DNA of 32,387 nucleotides, from contig JAFUAO010000094.1 in NCBI GenBank assembly GCA_017460665.1, positions 1 through 32,387 on the forward strand, written 5' to 3'. The position numbers and the translations under genes were made by a program. The notes beneath the pieces were generated by a model. That model was not told the origin of the DNA. It did no database searches and saw nothing but the letters and a program-made list of their open reading frames with translations. Source of the stretch: Ruminococcus sp. (GTDB lineage: Bacteria > Bacillota > Clostridia > Oscillospirales > Ruminococcaceae). Each line of letters opens with the position of its first letter. The first letter of the stretch is position 1. Positions 29,850 through 32,387 of the stretch are shown here, in pieces.

Positions 29850-31919
29850 ATGAAAAAATATATCTCAGCGATCTTGGCTGCCGCTGTAATGGCAGTCTCA
29901 TTTGCCGGCTGCGGAGAAAAGTCCTCGCCGGCCCAGAGCAGCTCTCAGGCGCCGTCGGAGAGCTCCGAGGCTGTGACCGACGTCCCGGATGAGGCTCCTC
30001 AGCAGGAAACTGAGCCCCCCACGGAGGCTCCTACCGAGCACATAAGCCCCTTGGAGACCCTCTCCGCTCAGTGTGCGGCTCAGGTGAGCGTTGACAAGAC
30101 GATCGGCCGTGAGGAGGGCAGCAACACGATCCAGCTCCCCTTGGCGGACTTCATCGAGGAGGGCGACAGGATCAGTTCCTTCACCTTCGTGATCTATTCC
30201 GGCGACGGCAGCGACATCGGCACCTTCAAGGGCGGCTGCGGTATCTCAGTGAACGGCGACTGCCCCTCAGCCACCGACGAGGGCTGGTTCCAGTCCGAGG
30301 ACTTCTCGGCCCCCACTCAGGGCACCTACGGTGAGATCCGGTGGGACGTCCCCGGGGATATCGCCGACTACGTTTCCGCCGGAGGAGATGTGCTATTCGG
30401 CTATTGGTGGGGAGGAGCAGGCTCTGTGCGGCTGGACAGCGTGATCTGCACCTTCGACCGCACCCGTCAGATCCCTGTTGACGGCACAGTGACCCAGAAC
30501 GTGGGCAAGAGCGTGAGCTACAGCGATAAAAACCCTTCTCTCAGGGTCCCTACCGCTGACTTCCTTCCCAGCGGATCAGTACCCCAGGCTATCACCTTCA
30601 ACGTGAGCTCCACGGGATCCTTCGGGAAGTTCACGGGAGCCTTCTGCTATCAGTCCGGCGAGGGCTATTATCAGTCCCCGGATACGGCGGTGTTTACCGA
30701 CAGCTCGTCAGTTTCGCTGACATGGTTCGTGCCTGATGAGGCAAAAAAATACGTTGCAGAGGACGGTGAGATAGTGCTGGGATATTGGTGGAGCCAGCAG
30801 CCCGGGGCTACCCTTGATTCCATAACGGTGAAGTACAGCCTCGGCAGCGGCGCAGCGGCAGCAGCTCCGGCTCCTGCAAAGACCGACGACGAGCCGGCTC
30901 AGCCCTCCTCCACAGGCTTTAGGAGCGCCAAGGAGATCGCAGGGGAGCTGAAGGTGGGCTGGAATTTGGGCAACACCCTCGACAGCTATGATACGAATAA
31001 GTCAGGGATCTCCACCGAGACCGGCTGGGGAAATCCCAAGACCACCGAGGAGATGCTCCTGAGCGTGAAGAACGCCGGGTTCAACGCAGTCCGGATCCCT
31101 GTGACCTGGGGCGAGCACATGGACGGCGATACGATCCAGACCGAGTGGCTGGACCGTGTGCAGGAGGTGGTAGACTACGCCTATAACAACGGCCTGTACG
31201 TTATCCTGAATATGCACCACGACGACTATATCTGGTTCGTGCCGGATGATGGGCAGTACGCCGCCAACAGCGCCAAGCTGAAAAAGATCTGGGAGCAGAT
31301 CTGCGCCCGTTTCGGCGATTACGGCGACAGGCTCCTCTTTGAGGGTATGAACGAGCCCCGTACCGTTGGCAGCGCCAACGAGTGGATGGGCGGCACCGCT
31401 GCTGAGAGGGCAGTAGTGAACAAGTACGAGCAGGACTTCGTGGACACCGTGAGGGCTTCCGGCGGAAACAACGCCGACAGGACCCTGATCGTCACCACCT
31501 ACGGGGCCTCTGCTGAGGCCGCCGCCATGAACGACCTTGTGATCCCGGACGACGGCAACATCATACTTTCGCTGCACTATTATGCTCCGTGGAGGTTCGC
31601 AAACGGCGATACTACCAGCTTTGGGGACAGCGAGAAGTCTGAGCTGGACGGGAAGTTCTCTGACATAAACTCACGGTTCGTCAGCAAGGGCGTGCCGGTG
31701 ATCATTGGCGAGTTCGGCTGTGTTGCGAAGGCAGACGACGCAACGAGGGCGGACTACTACAGGTATTACATCTCGTCGGCGCTCTCACACGGGATAAGCT
31801 GCTGCTTTATCTGGGACAACGGCGTGGCGGCCGGCAAGGACGGCTACGCTATGCTGAACAGGTACACGCTGACGTGGAACGACACGATCCTTCCTGCGAT
31901 CATGGAGGGAGCGAAGTGA
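29850..31919 (+). CDS. GH5 endoglucanase lipoprotein with two tandem carbohydrate-binding-like modules
   Basis: 689 residues from the ATG at 29850 (GAGGGAG upstream); the frame is open from 29682 but that stretch contains the promoter. Lipoprotein signal ends SFAGC (Cys21), then a Ser/Pro/Glu tether. Two related beta modules follow (about 64-205 and 208-331), sharing VLFGYWWGGAGSVRLDS and IVLGYWWSQQPGATLDS; they look like ruminococcal carbohydrate-binding modules. The GH5 domain (about 358-688) has WNLGNTLDSYDT, TGWGNPKTTEEML, NAVRIPVTW, LNMHHDD, the acid/base Glu502 in NEP and the nucleophile Glu621 in GEFG, most like subfamily GH5_4 (beta-glucanase/xyloglucanase/cellulase). It has no dockerin and so is predicted to act on the membrane surface rather than in the cellulosome. 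Confidence 0.92.
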   Translation: MKKYISAILAAAVMAVSFAGCGEKSSPAQSSSQAPSESSEAVTDVPDEAPQQETEPPTEAPTEHISPLETLSAQCAAQVSVDKTIGREEGSNTIQLPLADFIEEGDRISSFTFVIYSGDGSDIGTFKGGCGISVNGDCPSATDEGWFQSEDFSAPTQGTYGEIRWDVPGDIADYVSAGGDVLFGYWWGGAGSVRLDSVICTFDRTRQIPVDGTVTQNVGKSVSYSDKNPSLRVPTADFLPSGSVPQAITFNVSSTGSFGKFTGAFCYQSGEGYYQSPDTAVFTDSSSVSLTWFVPDEAKKYVAEDGEIVLGYWWSQQPGATLDSITVKYSLGSGAAAAAPAPAKTDDEPAQPSSTGFRSAKEIAGELKVGWNLGNTLDSYDTNKSGISTETGWGNPKTTEEMLLSVKNAGFNAVRIPVTWGEHMDGDTIQTEWLDRVQEVVDYAYNNGLYVILNMHHDDYIWFVPDDGQYAANSAKLKKIWEQICARFGDYGDRLLFEGMNEPRTVGSANEWMGGTAAERAVVNKYEQDFVDTVRASGGNNADRTLIVTTYGASAEAAAMNDLVIPDDGNIILSLHYYAPWRFANGDTTSFGDSEKSELDGKFSDINSRFVSKGVPVIIGEFGCVAKADDATRADYYRYYISSALSHGISCCFIWDNGVAAGKDGYAMLNRYTLTWNDTILPAIMEGAK

Positions 31920-31948
31920 AAAAGGGACGGCTCATGCCGTCCCTTTTT
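31919..31948 (+). terminator. Rho-independent terminator after the GH5 gene
   Basis: AAAAAGGGACGGC pairs with GCCGTCCCTTTTT around TCAT, starting at the stop codon. Confidence 0.93.
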
Positions 31949-31949
31949 A

Positions 31950-32008
31950 GTTGCGAGTTATTAGTGCGTAGTTATTAGTTGTTGTGTCCGCCTGACGGCG
32001 GACGTATT
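31950..32008 (+). repeat. Composite AT-tail/GTCCGCC hairpin element, variant 3
   Basis: TTATTAGT-type repeats (GAGTTATTAGT, GTAGTTATTAGT) lead into TTGTTGT, the hairpin GTCCGCC/GGCGGAC (31986-32003) and GTATT. The hairpin matches that at 16110-16200 in reverse orientation. Confidence 0.6.
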
Positions 32009-32127
32009 TGTAGGGGCGAACATCGTTCGCCCGTGCCTCCAGAAAAACTGTAGGGACGGCCATTGGCCGTCCGGCGGCTTGCTATAACGTACCGGCGAAA
32101 ATTGTAGGGGCGAATTCCGTTCGCCCG
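32009..32127 (+). repeat. Three REP-like TGTAGGG hairpins
   Basis: Units of 25 bases start at 32009, 32049 and 32103. Each begins TGTAGGGRCG and ends CGYCCG, with a perfect stem: GGGCGAAC/GTTCGCCC, GGACGGCC/GGCCGTCC and GGGCGAA/TTCGCCC. The stem bases change in pairs between units. Spacer sequences between them are unrelated. Confidence 0.8.
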
Positions 32128-32210
32128 GCCGTTTTTGAAACACCGCCTCGTTCAACGAAACATACCTCGTTGCTGCTGAGCGGCAAGGCCCACCTAATGG
32201 ACCGGTGGAA

Positions 32211-32387
32211 GGGGACGCTCTCTGCTAAAGCATATAGCATCGCCAGCCAGATCAAAGATCTGGGGCGCTGCTTAACTTGCAGAGCGTCCCCAGCTAAAGC
32301 ATATAGCATCGCCAGCCAGATCAAAGATCTGGGGCGCTGCTTAACTTGCAGAGCGTCCCCAGCTAAAGCATATAGCATCGCCAGCCA
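32211..32387 (+). repeat. 69-bp structured tandem repeat, cut by the window end
   Basis: Units start at 32224, 32293 and 32362 (the last incomplete) and look identical. The first unit is enclosed by an 11-bp inverted repeat, GGGGACGCTCT (32211-32221) and AGAGCGTCCCC (32281-32291). Inside, CGCC-AG-CCAGATC-AAA-GATCTGG-GGCG (32241-32267) forms a hairpin flanked by AGCA/TGCT. There are no unique spacers. The array continues beyond the window. Confidence 0.9.

Noticed and set aside
32082-32378. Minus-strand frame with a 23-residue repeat over the 69-bp array
   Set aside because: No ribosome-binding site was found, it runs through REP-like hairpins, and the DNA is explained by structured repeats. 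The period divisible by 3 is noted as a curiosity.
32211-32387. Possible CRISPR array
   Set aside because: Units are contiguous and identical with no unique spacers, and no cas gene is visible.

Overview
The window looks like a chromosomal segment of a fibre-degrading Ruminococcus (Firmicutes, Oscillospiraceae). Its left edge carries a ruminococcal cellulosome cluster in the order known from R. flavefaciens: the 3' end of scaB, then cttA, then scaE. Further right are an M6-type peptidase with a dockerin and a GH5 endoglucanase lipoprotein. Genes outside the scaffoldin block are visibly GC-rich, which fits R. champanellensis better than the more AT-rich R. flavefaciens, but the species is inference.

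Layout. 1-5.8 kb (+): scaB (truncated by the window edge), cttA and scaE, all with Thr-rich linkers. ScaB and CttA end in X-module/dockerin dyads; ScaE is a cohesin with a sortase-type anchor. 5.8-9.5 kb: TtcA-like thiolase (-), a small membrane protein, and an overlapping operon of ung, metF and a methionine synthase activation protein. 9.9-12.4 kb: an orphan sugar-type solute-binding lipoprotein and an NAD-dependent epimerase. 12.5-16 kb (-): mazG, HU and rqcP, then a 2-aminoadipate-type aminotransferase with a hypothetical gene. 16.3-17.9 kb (+): a SpoVB/MOP flippase. 17.9-25.1 kb (-): TraX-like protein, GNAT, DUF4352-like lipoprotein, ferredoxin, O-antigen-ligase-like polymerase, dockerin-M6 peptidase and RNase Y. 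25.5-29.3 kb (+): a membrane protein, an ArsR-type metal sensor with an amidohydrolase, a CPBP-like protein, tadA and tRNA-Leu(GAG). 29.8-31.9 kb (+): GH5 lipoprotein. 31.95 kb to the end: dense repeats.

How the parts work together. ScaE should be fixed to the cell wall. By analogy with R. flavefaciens its cohesin captures the XDoc dyads of ScaB (which carries enzymes) and CttA (which binds substrate). The M6 peptidase has its own dockerin and may join the complex. The GH5 enzyme has no dockerin and is predicted to sit on the membrane as a lipoprotein. The other genes are mostly housekeeping.

The least explained content is intergenic. A 169-bp multi-hairpin repeat occurs twice in inverted orientation, 16.5 kb apart, with a divergent half copy between. 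There is also a REP-like family of TGTAGGG hairpins, a composite AT-tail/GTCCGCC hairpin element, and a structured 69-bp tandem repeat running off the right edge. RNase Y has a leader of about 275 nt, and a terminator-like hairpin separates hup from rqcP. All calls come from reading the sequence; no database search was run.
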